Shown here in pieces: positions 1 through 7,516 of a DNA stretch of 13,218 nt (the stretch's first letter is position 1; each line of letters begins with the position of its first letter). Below the pieces are notes generated by a model, which worked only from the letters and a program-made list of their open reading frames with translations, was not told where the DNA came from and ran no database searches. The position numbers and the translations under genes are program-made. Source of the DNA: Candidatus Vogelbacteria bacterium CG22_combo_CG10-13_8_21_14_all_37_9 (GTDB taxonomy: Bacteria > Patescibacteriota > Minisyncoccia > Phycocordibacterales > XYD1-FULL-46-19); NCBI GenBank assembly GCA_002772495.1, contig PCSX01000028.1:1075-14292 (forward strand), given 5' to 3'.

Positions 1-834
1 CAGCAATTTCCAGAAGTACCATATTTATTAAGTTTGCAGGAAGGTGATGATTTAAAAGCGGTTGAGAAAAAAATGTCTTGGTGGCCGAAAAAATTTAAAC
101 TGGTTTTTACTCAAGCTGATTATGTTCAAGTCATTTCTAATTATTTAGCTGATTGGGCTAAGGTTCGTGGAGTGACAGCGCCGATTGAGGTGGTGCCGAA
201 TGGGGTCGACCTAAATAAATTCAATCCGCCAGCTGGCGGAAAAAATTCAAAATTAAAAATTGACAGTCAAGATGCAAATTCACAAGAAAAAATAATCGTG
301 TCGGCTTCAAGACTGGTGCTGAAGAATGGTTTGAATGATTTAATTTTAGCTTTGAAATTTCTGCCGGCTAATCTTAAATTAGAACTTTTAGGCGAGGGTC
401 CCGAACGGACTAATCTGGAAAATTTAGTTAGAGATAATCATTTAGAATCGCGAGTTACTTTTCGTGGTTTTATCCTCTCTGAACAATTAGCTACTTATTA
501 TTCGTCAGCTTTAGTTTTTGTTCGACCGTCTTTGTCGGAAGGTTTAGGTAATGCTTTTTTAGAAGCCATGGCTTATGGTTTACCGGTCTTGGGGACTAAT
601 GTTGGTGGGATAAAAGATTTTTTAGTTGATAATCAGACGGGTTTTGTCTGTCGACCGATGGATCCGGAACATTTAGCTTCGCGTTTAAAATTTATTCTTG
701 ATCCAGTCAATCAGACTCTGGTGGCAACAGTTGTCAGTCAAGCCAAGGTTTTAGTTGAAGAAAAATATAATTGGGTTAAGATTGCCTTACGTTTTAATCA
801 TCTTTTGTCGAGTTTATGCCTAAAAAACCCATAA
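1..834 (+). CDS. GT4-family glycosyltransferase, 5'-truncated by window edge
   Basis: C-terminal 277 residues of a retaining GT-B glycosyltransferase that would transfer a sugar from a nucleotide-sugar donor to a growing glycan on the cytoplasmic side. The frame is open from base 1, so the start lies outside the window; TTG at 34 is internal, because the upstream codons (QQFPEVPYLLSL) already fit the family. GT4 enzymes are usually 350-400 residues, so about 100 are missing. Visible: the VVPNGVDLNKF motif closing the N-terminal domain (codons 64-74), the SASRLV strand opening the C-terminal Rossmann domain, LLGEGPE, and the E-x7-E donor-binding motif at codons 180 and 188, followed by AMAYGLPVLGTNVGG. 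Odd: a linker insert (about codons 75-95) begins with a perfect palindrome. The next gene overlaps its end by 19 nt. Sugar specificity cannot be read. Family certain, function generic. Confidence 0.93.
   Translation, partial: QQFPEVPYLLSLQEGDDLKAVEKKMSWWPKKFKLVFTQADYVQVISNYLADWAKVRGVTAPIEVVPNGVDLNKFNPPAGGKNSKLKIDSQDANSQEKIIVSASRLVLKNGLNDLILALKFLPANLKLELLGEGPERTNLENLVRDNHLESRVTFRGFILSEQLATYYSSALVFVRPSLSEGLGNAFLEAMAYGLPVLGTNVGGIKDFLVDNQTGFVCRPMDPEHLASRLKFILDPVNQTLVATVVSQAKVLVEEKYNWVKIALRFNHLLSSLCLKNP
225..240. repeat. 16-bp perfect palindrome inside a coding linker
   Basis: TCCGCCAGCTGGCGGA is identical to its own reverse complement. It is strongly GC-rich in an AT-rich gene and encodes PPAGG (codons 76-80) exactly where the two GT-B domains join. 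An A/T-rich tract (241-261) follows, encoding KNSKLKI. It resembles the short palindromic elements dispersed in some CPR genomes or the Rickettsia palindromic elements that insert in frame into proteins; that comparison is from memory, not from a search. Confidence 0.7.
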
Positions 835-1940
835 TTTTAGTCGCGACTGGTCTTTTTCCACCTGAAATTGGGGGGCCGGCTACTTATGCCAAGATTTTGT
901 TGGAAGAATTACCGGCTCATGGTTGGGAGGTCAAAATTCTGAATTTTTCTGAACTTAAGTCTTATCCTAAATTAATTCGCCATTTAATGTATTTTACTCG
1001 GGTCTGGAAGACTCTACCTTTAGTCGATCAGGTTTACGCCTTGGATCCAGTTTCGGTCGGTTTACCGGTGATGCTGGCCTGTTTCTTCCGTCGTCGATCC
1101 TACTTTCTTCGGGTAGCCGGTGATTATGCTTGGGAGCAAGGTCAACAACGTTTTGGAGTAGAAACAGATCTCGATAGATTTTCTCTCGAGTCCAGAAATT
1201 ATTCTTGGCCAGTTAGAGGTTTTAAAAAAATTCAGACTATTGTTGCCTATCGTGCTAAACAAGTTATTGTTCCCAGCCAGTATTTAAAAAAAATTGTTAG
1301 TAATTGGGGTTTGGTACCGGGGAAAATCAAGGTTATTTATAATGCTTTTGAAATTGACAATAATCAAATTAAAGATTTGACAATAGAGACAGATAAAAAA
1401 CCGATTATTTTTAGTGTTGGACGGCTAGTTCCCTGGAAGGGTTTTGCGACTTTAATTTCGATTGTTCCTAGATTATTACTCAAAGAACCAAACTTGCAAT
1501 TAATAATTGCTGGTGATGGACCAGATTATCAATTTTTGAAAGAGCAAATTAAGCAATTAAATTTGGGCGCTAATGTAAAATTATTGGGCCGACTTAGTCA
1601 AGCGGATTTATTTAAGCAATTAGTGGAAGCGAAAGTGTTTGTGCTCAACAGCGCTTATGAAGGTTTTTCTCATCAACTTTTGGAAGTAATGGCTTTGGGT
1701 GTGCCAATTGTCACTACTATAATTGGCGGTAATCCTGAATTGATTAGTTCAGGCGAGAATGGTTTATTGGTCCCTTATGATGATAAAACCGCTTTGATTG
1801 AAGCCATTGAACAATTACTATTTGATCCTGTTTTGAATCAAAAATTAGTGAGGGGGGCTAAAAGTCGAGTAGTGACTTTTAATAAAGAGCGGATGATTAA
1901 AGAATTAATTGCCATCTTGGAAGACAATGAAAATTTTTAA
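816..1940 (+). CDS. GT4-family glycosyltransferase
   Basis: Complete 374-residue GT-B fold enzyme, normal length for GT4. The N-terminal domain opens with a beta strand (IILVATGLFPP) and the acceptor-side glycine loop GGPATY (residues 19-24). VIYNAFE (173-179) marks the end of the N-terminal domain; SVGRLVPWKGF near residue 205 opens the nucleotide-sugar-binding domain; IIAGDGPD follows, and the E-x7-E pair is E282 and E290 within YEGFSHQLLEVMALGVPIV. It is predicted to be cytoplasmic, retaining and nucleotide-sugar dependent. ATG at 816 lies inside the 3' end of the preceding gene (19-nt overlap) with only a weak GAG upstream, which suggests translational coupling. Its 3' end overlaps the next gene by 14 nt. 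Donor and acceptor unknown; by context it works in the same glycan pathway as its neighbours. Confidence 0.93.
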   Translation: MPKKPIILVATGLFPPEIGGPATYAKILLEELPAHGWEVKILNFSELKSYPKLIRHLMYFTRVWKTLPLVDQVYALDPVSVGLPVMLACFFRRRSYFLRVAGDYAWEQGQQRFGVETDLDRFSLESRNYSWPVRGFKKIQTIVAYRAKQVIVPSQYLKKIVSNWGLVPGKIKVIYNAFEIDNNQIKDLTIETDKKPIIFSVGRLVPWKGFATLISIVPRLLLKEPNLQLIIAGDGPDYQFLKEQIKQLNLGANVKLLGRLSQADLFKQLVEAKVFVLNSAYEGFSHQLLEVMALGVPIVTTIIGGNPELISSGENGLLVPYDDKTALIEAIEQLLFDPVLNQKLVRGAKSRVVTFNKERMIKELIAILEDNENF

Positions 1941-3009
1941 TTTTAGTTTAGATCAAAATTTACTTAATCAAGAATCAGCGGTCAGTCAACGACTTGTGAG
2001 TCTTGGTCAAATTACGGAACGTTATTTGATTATGGTCCCAACTCGCTTTGACCGCTCATTAGATTTATCTGATAAAGTTTCGGTTTTAGGGGTGGGTGGA
2101 AAAATAAAAATCCAAATCCTAATCCGGATTTTTATTCAAGCCTATAAAATTCTTAAACAAGATCATTATGATTTGATTACCGTTCAGGACACTTATTTTT
2201 TAGCTTTAGTGGCTTGGATTTTAGAACGTCGATTTAAATTACCACTAGAAATTCAAGTTCATGGTTTCGAGCGTTTTAGACTGATTCGAAAAATCTTAGC
2301 TCGATTTTTATTAGCTCGAGCCACTGGAGTCAGAGTAGTTAGTCAGCGTTTAAAAGAACAATTAATAACTGAATTTAAAATTCCGGCCGAAAAGATTTCA
2401 ACCATTTCTGTTGTTAATGATTTTAAATGTGATGAAATGGCGCCCCTTATCCCCAGAGAAGAATCGGAGTTTATTTTTTTGACCGTGGCGCGTTTAGTGA
2501 AAGTCAAAAATATTGAAGCGGAATTAAGAGTCTTGGCGAAACTTAAACTTGATTACCCCCAAGTTCGCTTATGGTTAGTGGGGGATGGTCCGGAACGCCA
2601 AAATTTAGACCAAACAGTGGCTGATTTAGGTTTACAAAATATGGTAAAATTTTGGGGTCAACGGTCTGATTTAGCTTCTTTTTATCGTTCGGCCGATACC
2701 CTGGTTTTATTTTCTAAAAGTGAGGGTTGGGGTTTGGTTGTTTTGGAAGCGGGGCTTTGTGGCTTACCAGTCATTATGAGTGATGTGGGTTGTGCTGATG
2801 AAGTAGTCAAAGACAGACGATCTGGCTTAGTGGTGCCAGTTGGCGATGGATTAGCCCTAGAGCAAGCGTTGAGACAAATATTGACTGATGAGTCTCTAAG
2901 GACTCGTTTAGCTCAGAATCTTAGCTATGAGTTGTCTCGGTTACCGGATCGAAAGCAGAGCCTGGAGCTTCAGCGACAGACTTGGTCTAAATTAATTTTA
3001 AGTAAATAA
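1927..3009 (+). CDS. GT4-family glycosyltransferase
   Basis: 360-residue GT-B glycosyltransferase. ATG at 1927 is chosen over the in-frame TTG at 1909 because it gives a normal first strand (MKIFNFSLDQN) and has GGAAG a few bases upstream. Family signs: HGFERFR in the N-terminal domain, FLTVARLVKVKNIEAEL opening the C-terminal domain, LVGDGPERQNL, and the E-x7-E pair at E266 and E274 (SEGWGLVVLEAG), followed by CGLPVIMSDVG. This arrangement is that of ordinary active GT4 enzymes extending surface glycans from nucleotide sugars. The start overlaps the previous gene by 14 nt. An 11-bp inverted repeat lies in the N-terminal coding half (2103-2136). A 35-nt gap follows, the largest break in the operon. 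Sugar specificity unknown. Confidence 0.92.
   Translation: MKIFNFSLDQNLLNQESAVSQRLVSLGQITERYLIMVPTRFDRSLDLSDKVSVLGVGGKIKIQILIRIFIQAYKILKQDHYDLITVQDTYFLALVAWILERRFKLPLEIQVHGFERFRLIRKILARFLLARATGVRVVSQRLKEQLITEFKIPAEKISTISVVNDFKCDEMAPLIPREESEFIFLTVARLVKVKNIEAELRVLAKLKLDYPQVRLWLVGDGPERQNLDQTVADLGLQNMVKFWGQRSDLASFYRSADTLVLFSKSEGWGLVVLEAGLCGLPVIMSDVGCADEVVKDRRSGLVVPVGDGLALEQALRQILTDESLRTRLAQNLSYELSRLPDRKQSLELQRQTWSKLILSK
2103..2136. repeat. 11-bp inverted repeat inside a GT4 gene
   Basis: Arms AATAAAAATCC (2103-2113) and GGATTTTTATT (2126-2136) are exact reverse complements around a 12-base loop. The 3' half also contains the palindrome AATCCGGATT (2121-2130). It encodes an isoleucine-rich helix (KIKIQILIRIF), and the family reading frame is intact. 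It could form an mRNA hairpin, but AT-rich sequence makes chance symmetry plausible. Confidence 0.4.
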
Positions 3010-3034
3010 TAATGTTGATTTTGATTAAAAAACT

Positions 3035-3039
3035 GGAGG
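3035..3039 (+). promoter_or_regulatory. Strong Shine-Dalgarno site before the GtrA-like gene
   Basis: GGAGG lies 5 nt before ATG 3045. It is the only consensus ribosome-binding site among the operon's internal starts and decides the start over ATG 3012, which would place the site inside the coding sequence. Confidence 0.7.
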
Positions 3040-3044
3040 CCTTA

Positions 3045-3452
3045 ATGGTTCGAGAATTTATTAAACACCATTTAAATCCCGAACCGGTTAAGTTTATTAT
3101 TGCTGGTTCGATTTCCTCTGTTTCAGCTTTGATAACTATTTTTATTTTAGTGTCTGGTTTTCATTTGTGGCCGGTTTTAGGCACTATTTTGGCTAGTGGT
3201 GTTTCGGGAGCTGTCGGTTTTAATCTTCATAAACATTGGACTTTCCGAAACAAATCACCGCGGTGGCGGAAACAAGCCATTTTTTTTCTGGGTTTAATTT
3301 TAGGGAATTTAAGTGCCTCGGCCGGTTTAATGTATTTATTGAATGATATTTTAGGTCTTTGGTATTTCCTAGCTCAAGTTTTGATTATTCTTAGTTTAGC
3401 GACCGTTAATTTTCTGCTTAATAAATTTATTATTTTTAAACATCAGACCTAA
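3045..3452 (+). CDS. GtrA-like membrane protein (putative polyprenyl-linked sugar translocation)
   Basis: 135-residue integral membrane protein with four predicted transmembrane helices (about 16-36, 42-58, 78-98 and 104-128). The GtrA family signature is visible: FIIAG near the start of helix 1 (17-21), FNLHKHWTF closing helix 2 (59-67), and the related FLLNKFIIF at the C-terminus (123-131), reflecting the family's internal duplication. A basic loop (residues 68-77) joins the two halves. Family members are proposed to help flip undecaprenyl- or polyprenyl-phosphate-linked hexose, acting with a Dpm1/GtrB-type synthase and an extracytoplasmic GT-C transferase; both partner types are encoded later in this operon. 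The start at 3045 is supported by GGAGG. The stop overlaps the next ATG by one base (TAATG). Confidence 0.88.
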   Translation: MVREFIKHHLNPEPVKFIIAGSISSVSALITIFILVSGFHLWPVLGTILASGVSGAVGFNLHKHWTFRNKSPRWRKQAIFFLGLILGNLSASAGLMYLLNDILGLWYFLAQVLIILSLATVNFLLNKFIIFKHQT

Positions 3453-4540
3453 TGAAATTATTGATTATTACTCAAAAAGTCGACCGCCAAGATCCTATTT
3501 TAGGTTTTTTTCATCGTTGGTTGGAAGAATTCGCTAAACATTATGAACAAGTGCTGGTGATTGCTTTGGGGGTAGGGGATTTTTCTTTACCGACTAATGT
3601 TCGAGTTTTATCTTTAGGAAAACCTAATCAAGTTCAATCAGTTTTAGGGCCAAAAAAATGGTGGCGAAAATTTATAATCTTAATTAATTTTTATACATAT
3701 CTTTATTTAGAGAGACGAAATTATGATCAAGTTTTTGTTCATATGAATCCAATTTATTTAGTTTTAGCTGGTGTTTATTGGCGACTAGCTGGTCGACCAG
3801 TAGGACTTTGGTATACCCATCGTCAAGTTGATTGGAAATTACGTTTAGCAGAAAAATTAGCTACGATTATTTTTACGGCCGCACCCGAGAGTTTTAAACT
3901 TAAAAGTCCTAAGGTAATTGTTACTGGTCATGGTATTGATACTGCTATTTTTGCCTGCCCGGCCAGGGCTTGTCCGCCAAAAGTTAAAACCACTGAACCT
4001 TTTGTTATTATGGCGGTGGGGCGCCTGACACGAATTAAGCATCTCGATATCCTTTTAAAAGCAAGCGCTTTGTTAAGAGAACAAATAAATATTCCCTTTT
4101 TAATTCGTTTGGTTGGAGAAGCAGTAACTGTGGAAGATAAAAAATATTTAAGTGAATTACAGACTATCGTCAAACAATCATCATTGGAAGGACTGGTCGA
4201 ATGGACCGGAGCGGTGGCACCGGAGAAAATGAGGGCTCTATACTGCCAAGCTGGCCTAACTGTTAATCTAAGCCCCACTGGAGGCCTAGATAAGGCTGTT
4301 TTAGAATCATTGGCTTGCGGAGTGCCAGTTTTGACCTCTAACCAAGCTTTTAGGGGTTATTTGGCTCCTTATCAAGCTGAGCTTCTGTTAACTGATTGGG
4401 CTGAAAATCAACTAGCAATTCAAATCCAATCGCTAATGATGCGAACTGATCGAGAGACAATTGGAACGACCTTACAAAATACTGTTCGAATAAAAGCTGA
4501 TTTAGGTCAATTAATTAAAACTATTGCTACTAAACTATGA
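3452..4540 (+). CDS. GT4-like glycosyltransferase with variant donor motif
   Basis: 362-residue GT-B protein. The N-terminal domain begins MKLLIITQKVD and includes HMNPIYLVLAG and GLWYTHRQVDWK; VIVTGHGIDTAIF ends it (near residue 167). The C-terminal domain starts FVIMAVGRLTRIKHLDIL. The usual E-x7-E motif is altered: the second Glu is E285 (GGLDKAVLESLACGVPVL) but the first position (277) is Gly. This SPTGGLDKAVLE version looks like a recognisable GT4 subgroup rather than a decayed gene, since everything else is intact. A cysteine- and proline-containing insert (168-176, ACPARACPP) sits in the interdomain linker and is much more GC-rich than its surroundings. Start coupled by TAATG; end overlaps the next gene by 4 nt (ATGA). 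Substrate unknown. Confidence 0.88.
   Translation: MKLLIITQKVDRQDPILGFFHRWLEEFAKHYEQVLVIALGVGDFSLPTNVRVLSLGKPNQVQSVLGPKKWWRKFIILINFYTYLYLERRNYDQVFVHMNPIYLVLAGVYWRLAGRPVGLWYTHRQVDWKLRLAEKLATIIFTAAPESFKLKSPKVIVTGHGIDTAIFACPARACPPKVKTTEPFVIMAVGRLTRIKHLDILLKASALLREQINIPFLIRLVGEAVTVEDKKYLSELQTIVKQSSLEGLVEWTGAVAPEKMRALYCQAGLTVNLSPTGGLDKAVLESLACGVPVLTSNQAFRGYLAPYQAELLLTDWAENQLAIQIQSLMMRTDRETIGTTLQNTVRIKADLGQLIKTIATKL
3953..3979. repeat. GC-rich in-frame linker insert (possible palindromic-element remnant)
   Basis: Codons 168-176 of the GT4-like gene form a GC-rich block in an AT-rich gene. GCCC (3957-3960) can pair with GGGC (3966-3969) around five bases, an imperfect hairpin. It directly follows the GHGID-x-x-x-F motif, the same structural position as the palindrome at 225-240 in the first gene. 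The call as a repeat element rests on composition and position only. Confidence 0.35.
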
Positions 4541-5625
4541 GTCGAACTATTTGTTTTTTTGGTATTTATAATCCTGATTACTCGCGTAATTTGGTTTTAA
4601 CTAAAGGTTTTCAAGCCAATGGTTTTACGGTCCTTAATTGTCGAGTTGACCCTAAACGTTATCCTGGTCTAATTAAATATTGGCAATTATTTAAAATCTG
4701 GCGGAATTTGGAAGTTAAACCAGATTTAGTTTTAGTGGCTTGGCCTGGTCACAGTCTGGTCTGGTTTGCTCGGTTACTTTTTCCCCGACCCTTGATTATT
4801 TTTGATGCTTTCACTTCTTTGTTTGATTCTAATGTTATAGATCGGCAACTTTATTCGCGGTATAGTTGGCGCGCTTTTCGAGACTATTGGCTTGATTGGT
4901 TTAGTTTACATTTAGCTGATGTCATAATCACTGATACGTTGGAAAATGCCAAATATTTAGCTAAACAGTTTAATATTTCCATTAAAAAAATTAATCGAAT
5001 TTTTGTCGGCACTTCAATTGTACCAAATGTAAGCCCAGTAATTTTAGCCAAAGATAAAAAAACTTTTTCGGTTCATTTCCATGGTACTTTTATTCCTCTA
5101 CAGGGGATTGAATGGATAATTCGATCAGCTAAGTTATTAGAAAAAGAACCAGACCTAAAATTTCGGATTATTGGTTCGGGTCAAGAATCAGCTAAAATTA
5201 CTGCTCTTGTGGCTGATTTAAGACCAACTAATATCGAATTTTTACCCCGTCAGTCTTTTGCTGAATTAGTCGAGAAAATTACTGAAGCCGATCTAGTTTT
5301 AGGGATTTTTGGTACTAGTGATAAAGCCTCTCGAGTGATTCCTAATAAGGTTTTTGAAGGTTTAGCCTTAGCCAAGCCGGTTCTAACTGCCGATACGCCA
5401 GCGGTCAGGGAATTACTAACTGATCATGAAAATGTGTTATTCTCTAAAACGGGTGATTCAGTTGATTTAGCGACTAAAATTTTAGCCCTTAAAAATAATT
5501 TACCAGAACAAGAACAGTTGATAGCTGGTGCTAAATATTTAGTTCAGTCTAAATTAAATCCCCAACAATTAGTGGCCGAATTTCTAGCTAAAATAGAAAA
5601 TGAAAATCGCTCTCGTTACTCCTAA
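4537..5625 (+). CDS. GT4-like glycosyltransferase (WbuB-like C-terminal motif)
   Basis: 362-residue GT-B protein. The N-terminal domain starts MSRTICFFGIYNPDYSRN and includes a DAFTSLFDS segment and LADVIITDTLENAKYL. The C-terminal domain begins FSVHFHGTFIPLQGIEWII near residue 190, then LKFRIIGSGQE. The donor site reads RVIPNKVFEGLALAKPVLT: the second Glu of E-x7-E is present (E274), while the first position is Arg266. The same pattern (PxK-x-x-E) is familiar from WbuB-like GT4 enzymes, so activity is likely. The start overlaps the preceding stop as ATGA. The next gene starts 26 nt before this one ends, the longest overlap in the operon. Predicted cytoplasmic; donor and acceptor unknown. Confidence 0.86.
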   Translation: MSRTICFFGIYNPDYSRNLVLTKGFQANGFTVLNCRVDPKRYPGLIKYWQLFKIWRNLEVKPDLVLVAWPGHSLVWFARLLFPRPLIIFDAFTSLFDSNVIDRQLYSRYSWRAFRDYWLDWFSLHLADVIITDTLENAKYLAKQFNISIKKINRIFVGTSIVPNVSPVILAKDKKTFSVHFHGTFIPLQGIEWIIRSAKLLEKEPDLKFRIIGSGQESAKITALVADLRPTNIEFLPRQSFAELVEKITEADLVLGIFGTSDKASRVIPNKVFEGLALAKPVLTADTPAVRELLTDHENVLFSKTGDSVDLATKILALKNNLPEQEQLIAGAKYLVQSKLNPQQLVAEFLAKIENENRSRYS

Positions 5626-6604
5626 ATATAAAGAAGATTATTTAACCAATACCATTATTGACGGGTTAATAACTTTATCTACTGAAACTGATCTTACTTG
5701 GTTTTGTCCAGAGGGCTATCAATCATATTTACCGATAAATTTATATCAATTAAATCGAGCAGAATTTATTACTTTTGCCAAAGAAGCTGATTTAATTTTT
5801 TTCTGTTGGGGTAAAGATAATCTTAATTCTGATTTAGTTAATGAAATTAATCTTTGGGATAAAGTCATTTACATTGATGGTTCTGAACCAGGTGGCAATA
5901 AACGTTTTGATTCTATTGTTCAACAAAAAATATTAGCTGGTGATGAAGATACTCGAGGAGCAATTAATAATGAATTACTGCAAAAATGCTCACTCTATTT
6001 TAGACGAGAGAAACCTTACGTTGATGGCGTTATTCCCTTGCCATTTGGTATTGAACGTCGTTATTTAGATATTTATAACCCAACAGTGGAAAAAGATATT
6101 GATTTTGTTTGTATTTTTGGGCAAGCAGAGTTCCCACCATTACGGGCTGAAGTAAAAAATGTTCTATCTGAATTTTGTCAGGCCCATAATTTAAAATGTG
6201 TTACGGAAACAACCAAAGGGTTTTTATTAAGTGATGATAAAACCGCTGGACGAACAGAATTTTATCAACTACTAGCTCGAGCCAAAGTGGGTATCTCAAC
6301 CGGCGGTGGAGGTTTTGATACTGCTCGTTTTTGGGAAATTTTAGGAAATAATTGTCTTTTATTGACTGAAACAATTGATATTTATGAACCAACCTCGAAG
6401 GCTCTAACTTATGATCGAATTTACCAATTCAGTAATTTACTTGATTTTGACCAACAACTCAAAAAACTGGCTGAAATTTTACAACACTCTTATCCACCAG
6501 CTAATCTCGAATCAGAGTATAATGAGATTTTAGCTAAACATTCTACTAAAGCTCGGGTCTTAACTATTTTAGAAGCTTGTCGGAATAAGAATTTAATTTC
6601 ATGA
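5600..6604 (+). CDS. CgeB/YkvP-like glycosyltransferase
   Basis: 334-residue protein with MKIALVTPKYKEDY at the start, a Rossmann-like N-terminal half ending in VIPLPFGIERRYL, and DIDFVCIFGQAEFPPLR opening the second half. The diagnostic stretch is GISTGGGGFDTARFWEILG (about residues 231-248), matching the C-terminal half of CgeB/YkvP-type and related GT-B transferases, in which a glycine loop is followed by RF-x-E. No transmembrane segment is evident. The reaction is probably sugar transfer to a surface glycan, but neither sugar can be named. ATG at 5600 lies within the previous gene (26-nt overlap) and has no good ribosome-binding site, so coupled translation is likely. The stop overlaps the next start (ATGA). 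It resembles the exostosin-like product two genes downstream in this key region. Confidence 0.78.
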   Translation: MKIALVTPKYKEDYLTNTIIDGLITLSTETDLTWFCPEGYQSYLPINLYQLNRAEFITFAKEADLIFFCWGKDNLNSDLVNEINLWDKVIYIDGSEPGGNKRFDSIVQQKILAGDEDTRGAINNELLQKCSLYFRREKPYVDGVIPLPFGIERRYLDIYNPTVEKDIDFVCIFGQAEFPPLRAEVKNVLSEFCQAHNLKCVTETTKGFLLSDDKTAGRTEFYQLLARAKVGISTGGGGFDTARFWEILGNNCLLLTETIDIYEPTSKALTYDRIYQFSNLLDFDQQLKKLAEILQHSYPPANLESEYNEILAKHSTKARVLTILEACRNKNLIS

Positions 6605-7509
6605 CTCTCACTATTTATTGTCCAATTTGTGATTCAAACAGCCTTTATCTTTTAAGTAAGGATGCCTATTCTTTTTATCGTTGTTCTAAATGTGCTTTAG
6701 TCTTCGTTCATCCTCTACCAAGCGAAGAATTTTTAGGCCAAGAAGTTTATTCCCCTAAATCTGGTTATCAGGGTAATAAAGCTAAAGATTTGAGCCAGAG
6801 TTCACTGACAGCCAAACAAGCCCCGATTCTCGAAGCCCTCGTCACCTTGAAGCCTGGTGGGCGCTTGCTCGATGTCGGTTGTTCCAATGGTCAATTTATG
6901 TTTTGGGCTCAAAAACGAGGGCTTAAGGTGACGGGGGTTGAACTTAATGAGGCCACTGCCAGTATTGCTAAAACTAATGGTCTAGATGTTTTTCAGGGCA
7001 CTTTGACTCAAGCAAATTTTCCTGATCAAAGTTTTGATCTAATTTTTTTAGGTGATTTAATTGAGCATGTTAGCGATCCACGAGCCATTATCAAAGACTG
7101 TCAACGACTTTTGGTACCTAGTGGTTTTTTAGCCATTGTGACCCCTAATCTTGATTGTTTTTGGGCTCGTAGTACTTTTATTCTATTTAAACTATTTAAA
7201 ATTCCTTGGTCTGTTTTAACTCCTCCGCATCATTTGTGTCAATTTTCAACTACCAATTTAAGACAATTATTAATTAACCAAGATTTCCAAATTAAACAAA
7301 CTTGGTATCATCATCCTAGTTTGAAGTATGAATTAGGAATGACTCATTTATGGGGAGCTTATAAACATGATAAAAAAATAAGGACTTTAGTTTACACTTT
7401 AGGGTCTTATGCTTTATACACTTTATTTTTTGTTTTTAATTATTTAAGTTATCCTTTCCGTCGGTCTGATTTCGGCTTAGTGATGATTGTTAAAAAAATA
7501 CTCGTTTAA
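6601..7509 (+). CDS. Zinc-ribbon class I SAM-dependent methyltransferase
   Basis: 302-residue protein. The N-terminus has a four-cysteine zinc ribbon: C7 and C10 (CPIC) with C28 and C31 (CSKC), then ALVFVHPLP. The class I methyltransferase core follows: motif I DVGCSNG (91-97), acidic ribose-binding E114 (GVELN), then FDLIFLGDLIEHVSDP for motifs II-III. A hydrophobic stretch near the C-terminus (YTLGSYALYTLFFVFNYL) suggests membrane contact. Proteins of this architecture are common in polysaccharide clusters, where they probably methylate sugars or glycan intermediates; the exact acceptor is unknown. It is placed between two unusual glycosyltransferases, which suggests it modifies a sugar they handle. 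The start is fused to the previous stop (ATGA); the next ATG follows after 7 nt. Confidence 0.9.
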   Translation: MTLTIYCPICDSNSLYLLSKDAYSFYRCSKCALVFVHPLPSEEFLGQEVYSPKSGYQGNKAKDLSQSSLTAKQAPILEALVTLKPGGRLLDVGCSNGQFMFWAQKRGLKVTGVELNEATASIAKTNGLDVFQGTLTQANFPDQSFDLIFLGDLIEHVSDPRAIIKDCQRLLVPSGFLAIVTPNLDCFWARSTFILFKLFKIPWSVLTPPHHLCQFSTTNLRQLLINQDFQIKQTWYHHPSLKYELGMTHLWGAYKHDKKIRTLVYTLGSYALYTLFFVFNYLSYPFRRSDFGLVMIVKKILV

Positions 7510-7516
7510 ATTTAAA

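Noticed and set aside
3012..3044. ATG 3012 as start of the GtrA-like gene
   Set aside because: It has no ribosome-binding site, and the GGAGG at 3035-3039 would be inside the coding region; family members begin close to the ATG 3045 position.
3256..3265. CACCGCGGTG palindrome followed by GGCGGA in the GtrA-like gene, sharing TGGCGGAAA with the element near 232-243
   Set aside because: Ten bases is short, it encodes a normal basic loop between helices 2 and 3, and the shared bases are too few to claim a common element.
3928..4278. Reverse-strand open frame of about 116 codons inside a GT4-like gene
   Set aside because: It lies wholly opposite a well-supported gene, has no recognisable domain, and its composition follows from the codon bias of the sense strand. 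The shorter reverse frames at 1062-1262, 3857-4042, 6201-6392 and the plus-gene-overlapping one at 11651-11842 fail for the same reasons.
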